From: Chloracidobacterium sp.
GTDB taxonomy: Bacteria; Acidobacteriota; Blastocatellia; Pyrinomonadales; Pyrinomonadaceae
Assembly: GCA_016706275.1 (NCBI GenBank)
Contig: JADJJY010000001.1
Location: 868,001-932,000, forward strand
Direction: 5' to 3'
DNA: 64,000 nt
This document shows positions 35,137 through 43,727 of this stretch, one piece after another (positions within the stretch are counted from its first letter, which is position 1; every line of letters starts with the position of its first letter). The notes under the pieces are model-generated. The model worked only from the letters and a program-made list of their open reading frames with translations, was not told the DNA's origin and made no database searches. The position numbers and the translations under genes were made by a program.

Positions 35137-35259
35137 CCACAGAGGCACAGAGTTCACAGAGACGAGGAATAGAAAGATTATGAGCAGTTTTAACCGATTT
35201 CGTAAATCGGCGCAGTTAAATTTATTAAGATATCTCTCCGTGTCTCTGTCTCTCTGTGG
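35137..35259. repeat. CACAGAG-type inverted repeat overlapping the start of the M14 peptidase gene
   Basis: Left arm 35137-35165 (CCACAGAGGCACAGAG...) and right arm about 35234-35259, whose reverse complement begins CCACAGAGAGACAGAG. The arms are imperfect and about 25 bases long. Similar sequence occurs near 53290 and 41838. The right arm lies in the coding region of the M14 peptidase signal peptide. Confidence 0.65.
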
Positions 35260-37597
35260 CGCATTCTTTTTCTTTGCTTTTGCGATAGCGGCACAAGTTC
35301 CAACGCCAAAGTCGGTGCTTGGTTTTACGCCGACTGATGACAAGATCATCGCCGATTGGCGGCAGATCACCGATTATTTTACAAAACTCGACAAAGCCAG
35401 CAACAAGGTCACGGTCAAAGAGATTGGTAAGTCCACCAACGGCAAACCTTTGATCGTCGCGTTTATCTCGTCGCCGGACAATATCAAAAATCTTGAGAAA
35501 TACCGACAGATCTCGGCCAAACTTGCCGACCCGCGTACCGTAAAAAACGACGGCGAACTAGCCGATCTGATAAAAAACGGCAAGACGATAGTGTCGATAT
35601 CGTGTTCGATCCACTCGACCGAGATCGTTGCGTCGCAAATGTCGATGAATCTTGCGTACGAGCTTGCGACCGCGACTGACGCTGATACAAAAGAGATATT
35701 AGACAACACGATCCTGCTGCTCATCCCGTCGCCCAATCCCGACGGCATTGACATCGTCGCCGATTGGTACCGCAAGACGCTGGGCACAAAAAGCGAGGGC
35801 ACCGCTCCGCCGGAGCTTTATCACCATTACGCGGGCCACGACGACAACCGCGATTGGTTTATGCTCAACCTCGTTGAGACCCAGGCGATAACGAAACTCT
35901 TTTGGCAGCAATGGTTTCCGCAGCTTGTCTACGACGTTCACCAACAGGGGCAAAACGCATCTCGTTTCATCATCCCGCCGTTTTTCGACCCGCCAAATCC
36001 GCGTGTCGCACCGTCGATACTGCGTGAGGTCGGGCTGATCGGGTACAAGATGGCGGCGGATCTGCAAGCCAAAGGTATTGAGGGTGTCGCGACAAACTCG
36101 ACCTACGACACTTGGTGGCACGGCGGGTTTCGCTCGGCGCCTTATTATCACAATTCGATCGGCATATTGTCCGAGGCGGCGAGTGCAAATCTGATGTCGC
36201 CCATCACGATCAAAAAAGAGGATCTTGCCCGCAACCGCAACACACGCGGGTTGCCAAACCTGCTTGAGACGGCGACTAACTATCCTGACACTTGGGAAGG
36301 CGGGCTGTGGCGCCCGGCGGATATCAACGAGATCGAGATGACGGCGTCGAGAGCTCTGCTCTCGATGGCGGCAAAGTATCGTCCGCGTTATCTGCGTAAT
36401 TTTTACGAATACGGCCGTGCAAACACGGTCCGCAAGACGGACGAGCCGCAGGCGTTTATCGTTTCGGCGGGGCAGCCAAACGCCGAGACGATCTCGCGGT
36501 TCCTTGAGATCCTGATGGCGCAAGGGATGGAGGTCCACCACATGACCAAAGAGCTGTGGGTCAAGATGACGCCGACAGCCGAATTTCACGAGATGCCGCT
36601 CGGCAGTTTTTTGGTCTATGTAAATCAGCCGCAGCGGAGCAATGTGCTAAGCCTGTTTGAAAAACAGGTCTATCCGCAACGTCTGCTGCCAAACGGCGAC
36701 GCCGAGGTGCCATATGATGTCGCCGGTTGGACGCTGCCGATGCAGATGGGCGTCGAGTATGACGCGGCGTGGCAGATACGCGACATCGACCGCGATACGC
36801 CGACGATAAAGCGCATAGAAAACTTAGATCAAGCTAGAGCGATAATGAACCTCGCCCCGAGCGGCGGATCGTTTGCCAAAAAACCAAACCCGCTAAAAAC
36901 TAACCCTAAGATCGGTCTGTACAAAGGCTTTACCGGTTCGATGGACGAGGGCTGGACGCGGCTCGTGCTGGATACATTTCAGATACCGTTTCGCTCTGTG
37001 TCCGACGCTGATATTAAATCGGGAAATCTCGATCTCGACGCGATCATCTTGCCAGCCGACAGTGAAAATACCATCGTCAATGGCCTGAGTGCGGAGCGTT
37101 ACCCTGTCGAATATACCGGCGGCATCGGCACGGCGGGTGTCGAAAATCTCAAAAAATTTGTCGAGAATGGCGGTAAGCTGATCTGCTTTGACGACTCGTG
37201 CGAGATGGTCATCAAACGGTTTAACCTGCCGATGAAAAATGTCCTCGCCGGGCTGAAACGGAGCGAGTTTTACAATCCTGGCTCGGTCGTCAGTCTCGAC
37301 GTTGATACCAAACAGCCTATGGCTCGAGGACTCCGGGATGTAACGGCAGCGTATTTTTCGACCAGCTCCGCGTACGACATCACCGACGACAAACGGGTCA
37401 GATCGATCGCCGAATACGCGAGCAAAGACGCTCTACTTTCCGGCTGGATGCTCGGTGAAAAATTTCTCAATGGTAAAACGGCGCTCGCCGAGGCGAGCTA
37501 CGGCAAAGGTAAGATCGTGTTGTTTGGATTTCGCCCGCAGCATCGCGGACAGTCGTGGGGCACGTTTCCGTTTATCTTTAATGCTTTAGAGAAATAA
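35180..37597 (+). CDS. M14-family zinc carboxypeptidase-like secreted peptidase
   Basis: 805-residue exported protein. Signal peptide about 1-38 (hydrophobic FFFFAFAIAAQ). The peptidase domain shows the zinc-binding HSTE motif (IHSTEIVAS near 137-145), SPNPDGIDIVADWYRKT and a later DVHQQGQ that can hold the third ligand. The C-terminal half contains a glutamine-amidotransferase-like stretch (GGIGTAGVENLKKFVENGGKLICFD). Substrate unknown; family members trim peptides or cell-wall fragments. The coding sequence starts inside a CACAGAG-type repeat. Confidence 0.85.
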   Translation: MSSFNRFRKSAQLNLLRYLSVSLSLCGAFFFFAFAIAAQVPTPKSVLGFTPTDDKIIADWRQITDYFTKLDKASNKVTVKEIGKSTNGKPLIVAFISSPDNIKNLEKYRQISAKLADPRTVKNDGELADLIKNGKTIVSISCSIHSTEIVASQMSMNLAYELATATDADTKEILDNTILLLIPSPNPDGIDIVADWYRKTLGTKSEGTAPPELYHHYAGHDDNRDWFMLNLVETQAITKLFWQQWFPQLVYDVHQQGQNASRFIIPPFFDPPNPRVAPSILREVGLIGYKMAADLQAKGIEGVATNSTYDTWWHGGFRSAPYYHNSIGILSEAASANLMSPITIKKEDLARNRNTRGLPNLLETATNYPDTWEGGLWRPADINEIEMTASRALLSMAAKYRPRYLRNFYEYGRANTVRKTDEPQAFIVSAGQPNAETISRFLEILMAQGMEVHHMTKELWVKMTPTAEFHEMPLGSFLVYVNQPQRSNVLSLFEKQVYPQRLLPNGDAEVPYDVAGWTLPMQMGVEYDAAWQIRDIDRDTPTIKRIENLDQARAIMNLAPSGGSFAKKPNPLKTNPKIGLYKGFTGSMDEGWTRLVLDTFQIPFRSVSDADIKSGNLDLDAIILPADSENTIVNGLSAERYPVEYTGGIGTAGVENLKKFVENGGKLICFDDSCEMVIKRFNLPMKNVLAGLKRSEFYNPGSVVSLDVDTKQPMARGLRDVTAAYFSTSSAYDITDDKRVRSIAEYASKDALLSGWMLGEKFLNGKTALAEASYGKGKIVLFGFRPQHRGQSWGTFPFIFNALEK

Positions 37598-37625
37598 CGC
37601 TTGTCAGGTCTGCTAAAATCGATCT

Positions 37626-39947
37626 ATGAATATCCGCAGTTTTTTATTCGTCATCGCTATTCTTTGTCTCCCGACAGCGGCCACGCGTGCCAATAACGAG
37701 TATGAGTTTTACCGGCTCGCGTCCGAGCCCTTTATCCGCATCGGGCTTGCGACAAATGCTAGCTCGGCAACGATCACGACAAACGATTCTTCGCTTGTGG
37801 CTGTAAGTCCTGACGAGCCTTCGCGGCTGTTGGCATCGACACGTGTGACCGTTTCGGCGAGGGCGTATCGCCCGCCCGAGATCGAAAATTATCGTGTCGA
37901 ATTTCAAAATTTGCCTACTCAAGCTGACGCCGCCGCTCTCGCTAAAGACATACGCGAAGCGACCGGCGAGACGGCACTTGCGAGCCTCGACCCCGCGACG
38001 AATTTGTGGAAAGTGTGGGTCGGGTCGGTCAAGGAAACAAGTGTTGACGCGGACGAGCTAAAGGCAAAGCTTGCTGAAAAAGATTTTGACGATGCCGTGA
38101 TCGTGACGGAAAAGAAGACGGTCGTTTCGCCCGACGCTGTCGCTTTGTCACAGCAGTTAAAGACCGCCGGGAAAAGTGAAGTTCGAAGCCTGATCAAAAC
38201 TACGGGATCGTCGCAGCCAACCGTTTCGGGGCCTGTCGATCCAAATTTGCGCGAGGTCATCGTCAACGCCCCTTCCGCAAGTTATTCATCGCTAAAATCC
38301 GTCGCTTTTGGCTCGCTCAACGAGCGTGCAAATCCCGTCCGGCTTAACGGCAAGGCGTATCGCGGAAAGATCGAGGTTTTTGTAAATGCCCGCGGTTCGT
38401 TGACGGTGGTCAATGTCGTTCCGATCGAAGATTACCTGCTCGGCGTCGTTCCTGCCGAATTGGGACTGCCGCAGCTCGAGGCGCAAAAGGCACAGGCCGT
38501 TGCCGCCCGTACATACGCGATCGCCAATATTGGTGCGTACGGTAAGCAGGGATTCGACATGGTGCCGACGATCTGGTCGCAGGTATATTTGGGCGTGTCG
38601 ATCGAGACCAAAATGGGCACGATGGCGGTGCAGCAGACGCGTGGGCTGGTCGCGACGTATCAGGGCAAGCCGATAATGGCTTATTTTACATCGACTTGCG
38701 GCGGGCGGACCGAGGACGGCGGCAATATTTTTGACCAAGGTGAGCCGTATCTCAAAGGCGTCGAATGTTCGCTCGAAGGGCATCGTCATTTCGAGCCGTT
38801 TCTCATCAAAACAACGCGGCAACCTGCCAAACTCCGAGACGAAGCCAATCTTGAGCTTGCACGTCAGATGTCGATTTTCTCGTCAAATGGGTTTTTCCTC
38901 TCGGCGTCCCAGATGACGGACGATTGGTTTGAGGATGTGCCGCACGAAAATGAAGTTTCGAATTGGTTAACACAGCTTGCTGGCCGATTCGGCAAACCGC
39001 TTACTGGCGTCACCCGAGATTCCGCACGGCCAACTGAGCTTGCACGCCTGATAGCCGGGTTTATCTACGCTCCGGGCTATGCGGACACGATGCTGACCGA
39101 GTCGGACATAAATTATCAGCTATCATTTGACGACGCGGGCGAGATACCAAAGGATCGTCGTGCCGAGGTCGCTTTGCTGCTAAGGGATGGCTATTTTACG
39201 ATCCACCCCGATCTGACACTAAAGCCAAACCGTCCGTTTTCCCGAGCAAAGCTACTCCGGCTGATCACCGAGATTTACCAAAAGAAAAAATGGATGCCCG
39301 AGATGCTCAGCGGCATCGCCAAACCGACAGTTGATGGAAAGTTAGTCCTAAAAAACGGCAAGGGCGAGCGGCAGGTCACGGTCCGGCCGGACGTTTTTCT
39401 GTTTCGCGAATTTGGCAACAATATGTATCCGGTTCGCGAAGCGGCTCTCGTCGGCGGCGAACAGGTCAACTATCAGCTCGATGCGGTCGGAGCTGTAAAA
39501 TATCTTGAGATCAAACCGACCGATACTCCGACGACCGCTGAGAATATGTCGCCGTGGGTTTTTTGGAACAAGTCAGCATCAGCAGGTGAGGTCCAGTCGA
39601 GGCTATCGCGATATGTTCGCGGCATCGGCACGCTTTATGACGTCAATATTAAAAAGGTCGGCTATTCACGCCGCCCGATCGAGCTTGAGATCATTGGTTC
39701 GAACGGCGTAAAAACGCTCAAGGGCGGCAAGATACGCTCGGCTCTGCGGCTACCGGAGCAGCTTTTTGTAATGAATAAACGCTATTCGGGTTCGACGGTG
39801 ACGGGCTATACATTCACTGGCCGAGGCTGGGGGCACGGCGTTGGTATGTGCCAATACGGAGCGTTTGGATTAGCTAAAATGGGTGTGAAATTTGACGAGA
39901 TCATCCGGCACTATTACACCGGTGTCGAGGTGACCAAGGCTTACTAA
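37626..39947 (+). CDS. SpoIID/LytB-domain protein with SPOR-like domain
   Basis: 773-residue exported protein. Signal peptide about 1-21; a SPOR-like repeat follows (about 80-155). The SpoIID domain begins near 230 (GKIEVFVNARGSLTVVNVVPIEDYLLGVVPAELG) and includes VAARTYAIAN and YFTSTCGGRTEDGG; the C-terminal GRGWGHGVGMCQYGAFGLAKMG is the family hallmark. SpoIID enzymes are lytic transglycosylases acting on peptidoglycan; in this non-sporulating context the protein likely acts in cell-wall remodelling. An insertion of about 250 residues separates the two conserved parts. Confidence 0.9.
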   Translation: MNIRSFLFVIAILCLPTAATRANNEYEFYRLASEPFIRIGLATNASSATITTNDSSLVAVSPDEPSRLLASTRVTVSARAYRPPEIENYRVEFQNLPTQADAAALAKDIREATGETALASLDPATNLWKVWVGSVKETSVDADELKAKLAEKDFDDAVIVTEKKTVVSPDAVALSQQLKTAGKSEVRSLIKTTGSSQPTVSGPVDPNLREVIVNAPSASYSSLKSVAFGSLNERANPVRLNGKAYRGKIEVFVNARGSLTVVNVVPIEDYLLGVVPAELGLPQLEAQKAQAVAARTYAIANIGAYGKQGFDMVPTIWSQVYLGVSIETKMGTMAVQQTRGLVATYQGKPIMAYFTSTCGGRTEDGGNIFDQGEPYLKGVECSLEGHRHFEPFLIKTTRQPAKLRDEANLELARQMSIFSSNGFFLSASQMTDDWFEDVPHENEVSNWLTQLAGRFGKPLTGVTRDSARPTELARLIAGFIYAPGYADTMLTESDINYQLSFDDAGEIPKDRRAEVALLLRDGYFTIHPDLTLKPNRPFSRAKLLRLITEIYQKKKWMPEMLSGIAKPTVDGKLVLKNGKGERQVTVRPDVFLFREFGNNMYPVREAALVGGEQVNYQLDAVGAVKYLEIKPTDTPTTAENMSPWVFWNKSASAGEVQSRLSRYVRGIGTLYDVNIKKVGYSRRPIELEIIGSNGVKTLKGGKIRSALRLPEQLFVMNKRYSGSTVTGYTFTGRGWGHGVGMCQYGAFGLAKMGVKFDEIIRHYYTGVEVTKAY

Positions 39948-40339
39948 CGGCGAAACGATTCGTAGATCCGATTAGATCTGAGCGTGTACCAATAAGCCCA
40001 AAGGATCAATAAAAGCTGTATCGGCAGCCTGATCCATAGCGCTATCGGCGGGATGTTCGGGTAAAGCTCCGGGTGCGTCGCCATGTGGATGTTTGCGGGA
40101 AAGATCGCGATCAGCAGCAATATCAGCCCCCACGCAGAGTAACGACTCGTCTTAGGGATCAACAGCCCGACACCAAGCACGACCTCGGCAACACCACTAA
40201 TTATCACCAGAGCATAATGCCACGGCAGGTACGACGGCATTATATTTTCGTAAAATGCGGGGTTGATAAAATGATTTGCTCCGGCGGCGATGAATAGAAC
40301 GCCGAGAACAATTTTGGTGACGAGCTTGACTGAGACCAT
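39944..40339 (-). CDS. DoxX-family small membrane protein
   Basis: 131 residues from the ATG at 40339 with four helices. VLGVLFIAAGANHFINPAFYENIMPSYLPWH and EVVLGVGLLIPKTSRYSAWGLILLLIAIFPANIHM are typical of DoxX/MauE-like proteins. Function is not clear; members are linked to redox stress or membrane homeostasis. Convergent with the SpoIID gene with a 4-base overlap. Confidence 0.85.
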   Translation of the reverse strand: MVSVKLVTKIVLGVLFIAAGANHFINPAFYENIMPSYLPWHYALVIISGVAEVVLGVGLLIPKTSRYSAWGLILLLIAIFPANIHMATHPELYPNIPPIALWIRLPIQLLLILWAYWYTLRSNRIYESFRR

Positions 40340-40416
40340 GGCTAACTGTAACACCTGCGGGCAGGGGATTGCATTTGTTTAATGTTTTGTCCGATAATCG
40401 CTGGCAAAAGCAACAG

Positions 40417-41244
40417 ATGAAAAAGTTGAATATAAGTAAAGTTTTATTAGTTTTGATCGTCGCGTTTGCGATGTTTGCGGGAACGGACTTCGCCCAGACG
40501 CCAAAGACAGCAAAGGCCGAGGTCGGCTCCCAAACCGCAAAGAACGGTTTTAAGAACGAAGACGAGATCCGAAATAAGTTTAACAATTGGAAAACGGACG
40601 AAGATGCCCGTGTTTGGCTGGCGACGATGAACTACAAACTTGCCGAGATCGAAAGCGTCACTGCGACAAAGCCGCATGGCGAGAAGGCGGATGTGGAAGC
40701 TGTTGTTAAAACGAAATCAGCCGAGCGTAAAGAAGGCATTTCAATCAAACTGGTCAGTAATACGAACGGCTTTAACCAGATCGATAAACGCTGGCTGGCG
40801 CACTATGTGAAGATGTGGAAAATGCCGGCCGATGTTGAGGCGGCGCTAAAACTATTTGTCGGCGAGACTCCGCCAAACAAATCCTCGCGGGACGCAAACC
40901 GGATGTTTCTAAACGAACTCGAAGCGGACGTTCAAAAGGCGGTCATCGATTTTTTTACCGCGAACAGGGAAATGATTGTCTCAGATCTGTTTTCCGGTGA
41001 CGGAGCACACGCCGCGGGTTGGGTGATGGTCGCACTCAAGTCTGCCGACAAACCGCGTTGGGTTTTGCGAACCGACGCCGACACGATCAAGTTTTTTGGC
41101 GAAGGTAAAATAGCACTCACACGCAACGGCAATCTAAAGATCGGCCGCATCACCATGCAACGTAAGGGCGGCGACGGCGGCCGTGAGACGGCAAAGATGC
41201 TGCAATTCAAAATAAATCCCGCACTGCTATTCGATGCAAAATGA
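40417..41244 (+). CDS. HinP1I-family restriction endonuclease homologue with a signal peptide
   Basis: 275 residues. Residues 34-275 match, as I remember it, the whole of the type II enzyme R.HinP1I (recognises GCGC): SQTAKNGFKNEDEI (38-51), NQIDKRWLAHY (120-130) and QRKGGDGGRETAKMLQFKINP (248-268). The probable catalytic set is D92-x16-S109-x-K111; in HinP1I I recall D-x18-Q-x-K, so the Gln seems replaced by Ser. Residues 1-27 are a textbook signal peptide (KK, hydrophobic VLLVLIVAFAMFAG, then DFAQ-TP), sharing the AQTP end of the porin at 27860. No in-frame start exists between signal and domain. No DNA methyltransferase lies in the window. A TTG at 40369 could extend the N-terminus. Confidence 0.75.
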   Translation: MKKLNISKVLLVLIVAFAMFAGTDFAQTPKTAKAEVGSQTAKNGFKNEDEIRNKFNNWKTDEDARVWLATMNYKLAEIESVTATKPHGEKADVEAVVKTKSAERKEGISIKLVSNTNGFNQIDKRWLAHYVKMWKMPADVEAALKLFVGETPPNKSSRDANRMFLNELEADVQKAVIDFFTANREMIVSDLFSGDGAHAAGWVMVALKSADKPRWVLRTDADTIKFFGEGKIALTRNGNLKIGRITMQRKGGDGGRETAKMLQFKINPALLFDAK

Positions 41245-41268
41245 GGTTTTCCGCCAGCCAAATAAAAG

Positions 41269-41292
41269 GGGCGGCAATGGTCGCCGCCGCCC
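41269..41292. terminator. bidirectional hairpin between convergent genes
   Basis: GGGCGGC / GCCGCCC (7-bp stem, 10-base loop; an alternative 6-bp stem has a 7-base loop), 25 bases after the HinP1I-like gene stop and about 40 bases beyond the osmC stop. AT-rich sequence follows on the + side. Confidence 0.5.
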
Positions 41293-41329
41293 TATTAGTA
41301 ATTGCTTTATTGAGGTGGATACTCGCCGG

Positions 41330-41759
41330 TTAATCGACGAGCTTTGCGTCCATCGTGATCTCGGCTTTGAGGAGCTTTGAGATAGGGCAGCCGGCTTTTG
41401 CGTTTGCAGCGGCTGTTTGGAAGGCGGCATCGTCTGCGCCGGGGATCTTTGCGGTGACATCGAGATGCACTTTGGTAATTGCGAAACCGTCCTCGAGTTT
41501 TTCGAGCCGCACGGCAGCCGTCGTATTGATGTTGTCTGCGGTTAATCCGGCGGCACCAAGCTGGCCCGACAGAGCCATCGAGAAACAGCCCGCATGAGCC
41601 GCCGCGATCAACTCCTCAGGGTTTGTCCCGATGCCGTCCTCAAAACGTGTGCTGAATGAATGAATATTGCGTGTCCTGGAGCACTCCGCTGTCGGTCGAG
41701 ATCTTGCCGCCGCCGTCTTTAATACCGCCGTTCCATACGGCTGATGCTTTTCTTAACAT
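41330..41759 (-). pseudogene. osmC: OsmC-family peroxidase gene, frameshifted
   Basis: The start is ATG at 41759 with AGGAG just upstream; the first 37 codons read MLRKASAVWNGGIKDGGGKI and on to TQYSF, then the frame breaks. Downstream the other frame resumes as STRFEDGIGTNPEELIAAAHAGCFSMALS, with the OsmC cysteines in AHAGCFS and CPISKLL, to the stop at 41330. At the junction are three tandem copies of TGAA (41653-41664, + strand); removing one copy restores the full protein of about 142 residues, normal for OsmC. So this is a recent 4-bp slippage mutation, a phase-variable state, or a sequencing error. The intact protein would reduce organic hydroperoxides. Confidence 0.85.
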
Positions 41760-41855
41760 TTATATCTCCTAAATCGATGATCTATTCTTGAGCTGTTTCG
41801 AATATAACGCGAATCGGCCAATGCGTCTAACAACTGTGCTAATCTGTGTCCATCT

Positions 41856-42800
41856 GTGGCTGATATTCCGAGATCTAAACCTATTTACGCGATAATGGGG
41901 CCGACGGCGTCGGGCAAAACGGCGCTCGGCGTTGAGCTCGCTCTGCGTGTTGGCGGCGAGGTGATAAATTGCGATTCGGTGCAGATATATCAGGGCATAC
42001 AGATCGCGACGGCAAAGCCTACCGACGAAGAAAAACGAGGTGTGCCGCATCATCTGATCGATTATGTCGATCCGAATGTCAATTATTCGGCAGGCGATTG
42101 GTCGCGTGACGCCGCCGAGAAGATCGTCGAGATCGAATCACGCGGGCATGTGCCGATATTTGTTGGTGGGACCGGATTTTATCTTCGTTCACTGCGGCAG
42201 CCGCTTTTTGACGGTCCTCGTACGGACGTCGATCTGCGGACACGTCTACGTGCTATCGGCCAGCGTCGCGGGGTAGAGCATTTACATAAAATGCTCACTC
42301 GCGTCGATGCAGACGCTGCAGCAAAGATCCCGGAGCGTGATCATGTTCGGTCGATGCGCGGGCTCGAGGTATTTTTCCAGACAGGCAAGCGGCTTTCTGC
42401 GGAGCAGCCAAAACGCGCCGAGCCGCCCGAGTTTGCCAGCCGCATCAAGCTTTTTGTGCTAAATCCGCCGCGAGAAGAGTTGTATGAAAAGATAAACGCT
42501 CGGACCGAAGCCCACTTTGCCGCCAGGCTCGTCGATGAAGTGAAACAATTGCTGGCGGATGGCGTTAAAGACAATACGAATGCGCTTGGGGCACATGCGT
42601 ACCGGCGGGTTTGCGAGTATCTGCGGGGTGAGCGGGGTCTCGATTCCGCGATAGAAAGATCAAAACAGGACGTTCGCAATTATGCGAAACGCCAGCTAAC
42701 GTGGTTTCGCAAAGAGCCGGATGCGATATGGCTCAACGGTTTTGGCGATGATGACAGCGTGAAAGAGGAGCTATTTGCCAAAATCGACGCGACATCGTAA
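41856..42800 (+). CDS. miaA: tRNA dimethylallyltransferase MiaA
   Basis: Adds the dimethylallyl group to A37 of tRNAs reading UNN codons. The P-loop GPTASGKTALGVELA (about 15-29), CDSVQIYQG, AKPTDEEKRGVPHHLIDYV and VGGTGFYLRSL are the family motifs. 314 residues is normal. The GTG start at 41856 lies within a short repeat-like sequence (ATCTGTGTCCATCTGTGG). It is followed by hfq, as in many bacteria. Confidence 0.95.
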   Translation: MADIPRSKPIYAIMGPTASGKTALGVELALRVGGEVINCDSVQIYQGIQIATAKPTDEEKRGVPHHLIDYVDPNVNYSAGDWSRDAAEKIVEIESRGHVPIFVGGTGFYLRSLRQPLFDGPRTDVDLRTRLRAIGQRRGVEHLHKMLTRVDADAAAKIPERDHVRSMRGLEVFFQTGKRLSAEQPKRAEPPEFASRIKLFVLNPPREELYEKINARTEAHFAARLVDEVKQLLADGVKDNTNALGAHAYRRVCEYLRGERGLDSAIERSKQDVRNYAKRQLTWFRKEPDAIWLNGFGDDDSVKEELFAKIDATS

Positions 42801-42867
42801 AAGGCTTGTCTAAGACGGCGAATCTGATATAATCGGGGACACAACGTAAGTAGTAGCGAGGGTTGTT

Positions 42868-43101
42868 ATGGAAAAGCAGGCTGCCCAAAACATACAGGAC
42901 GCGTTTTTAAACTCAGCACGGCGAGAGAGAATGACGGTCGTTATTCACCTCCTCACAGGTTCGAGCTTTGCAGGTCGGATCAAAAGCTTTGACAAATTTT
43001 CGGTTCTGCTCGATGTCGGCGGTCCCGATGTCTTATTGTTCAAACACGCCATCTCATCGATAACGCAGGAAAAACGACCCACACCGGAAGCCCAGTCTTG
43101 A
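42868..43101 (+). CDS. hfq: RNA chaperone Hfq
   Basis: 77-residue Sm-like protein that forms a hexamer and pairs small RNAs with mRNAs. Sm1 spans about 26-52 (VVIHLLTGSSFAGRIKSFDKFSVLLD); the Sm2 motif is FKHAISSI, a variant of the canonical YKHAIST. GCGAGGG precedes the ATG at 42868. Its stop overlaps the TTG start of tmk (TTGA). Confidence 0.93.
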   Translation: MEKQAAQNIQDAFLNSARRERMTVVIHLLTGSSFAGRIKSFDKFSVLLDVGGPDVLLFKHAISSITQEKRPTPEAQS

Positions 43102-43727
43102 CAGGAAAATTCATAACTTTTGAGGGAATTGACGGCAGCGGCAAATCGACGCAATTGCGTATGCTGGCCGATGTTCTACGCGTGCGTGGACTAGATGTTG
43201 TGACTACGCGTGAGCCGGGCGGCACGCCTTTGGGACGAGCCTTGCGCGAGGCATTTCTCGAGACACAGGAAACAGTCGCTCCGATGGCCGAGTTGCTTGC
43301 GTTTGCCGCCGACCGCGCACAGCACGTCGAGTATCTGATCAAACCCGCGACCGCCGCTGGCCAGATCGTCATTTCCGACCGCTATGCCGACGCGACCTTT
43401 GCCTATCAGGGAGCGGGCCGCGGTTTTCCCGAGGACAAAGTAAATCAAGTGATCGAACTCGCGACCGGCGGGCTAAAGCCCGACCTGACGCTATTTTTTG
43501 ACATCACAGTCGAGACTGCCATCAATCGGATGAACGCACGTGACGAATCACAGGCAACGAAGAACCGAATGGACGAGGAGACGGCTGAGTTTTACGGCCG
43601 TGTCCGACATGCATATTTTGGCATCGCAGAACGCGAGCCAGAGCGTTTTCAGGTTGTCGAAGCGAGCTGCTCGGTCGAGTCGATCCACGAACGGGTTGTC
43701 GAGATCGTTACGGATATTCTCAAATAG
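43098..43727 (+). CDS. tmk: thymidylate kinase
   Basis: Phosphorylates dTMP to dTDP. P-loop FEGIDGSGKSTQ (6-17), the DR-x motif SDRYADATFAYQGAGRG and the LID region near 150 mark the family. 209 residues is normal. The TTG start at 43098 overlaps the hfq stop by 4 bases; an ATG start would lose the P-loop. The next gene starts right after its stop. Confidence 0.94.
   Translation: MTGKFITFEGIDGSGKSTQLRMLADVLRVRGLDVVTTREPGGTPLGRALREAFLETQETVAPMAELLAFAADRAQHVEYLIKPATAAGQIVISDRYADATFAYQGAGRGFPEDKVNQVIELATGGLKPDLTLFFDITVETAINRMNARDESQATKNRMDEETAEFYGRVRHAYFGIAEREPERFQVVEASCSVESIHERVVEIVTDILK

Noticed and set aside
41330..41611. A separate 93-residue OsmC-like gene
   Set aside because: Its TTG start is internal; the missing N-terminal half is directly upstream in another frame, so it is one frameshifted gene.
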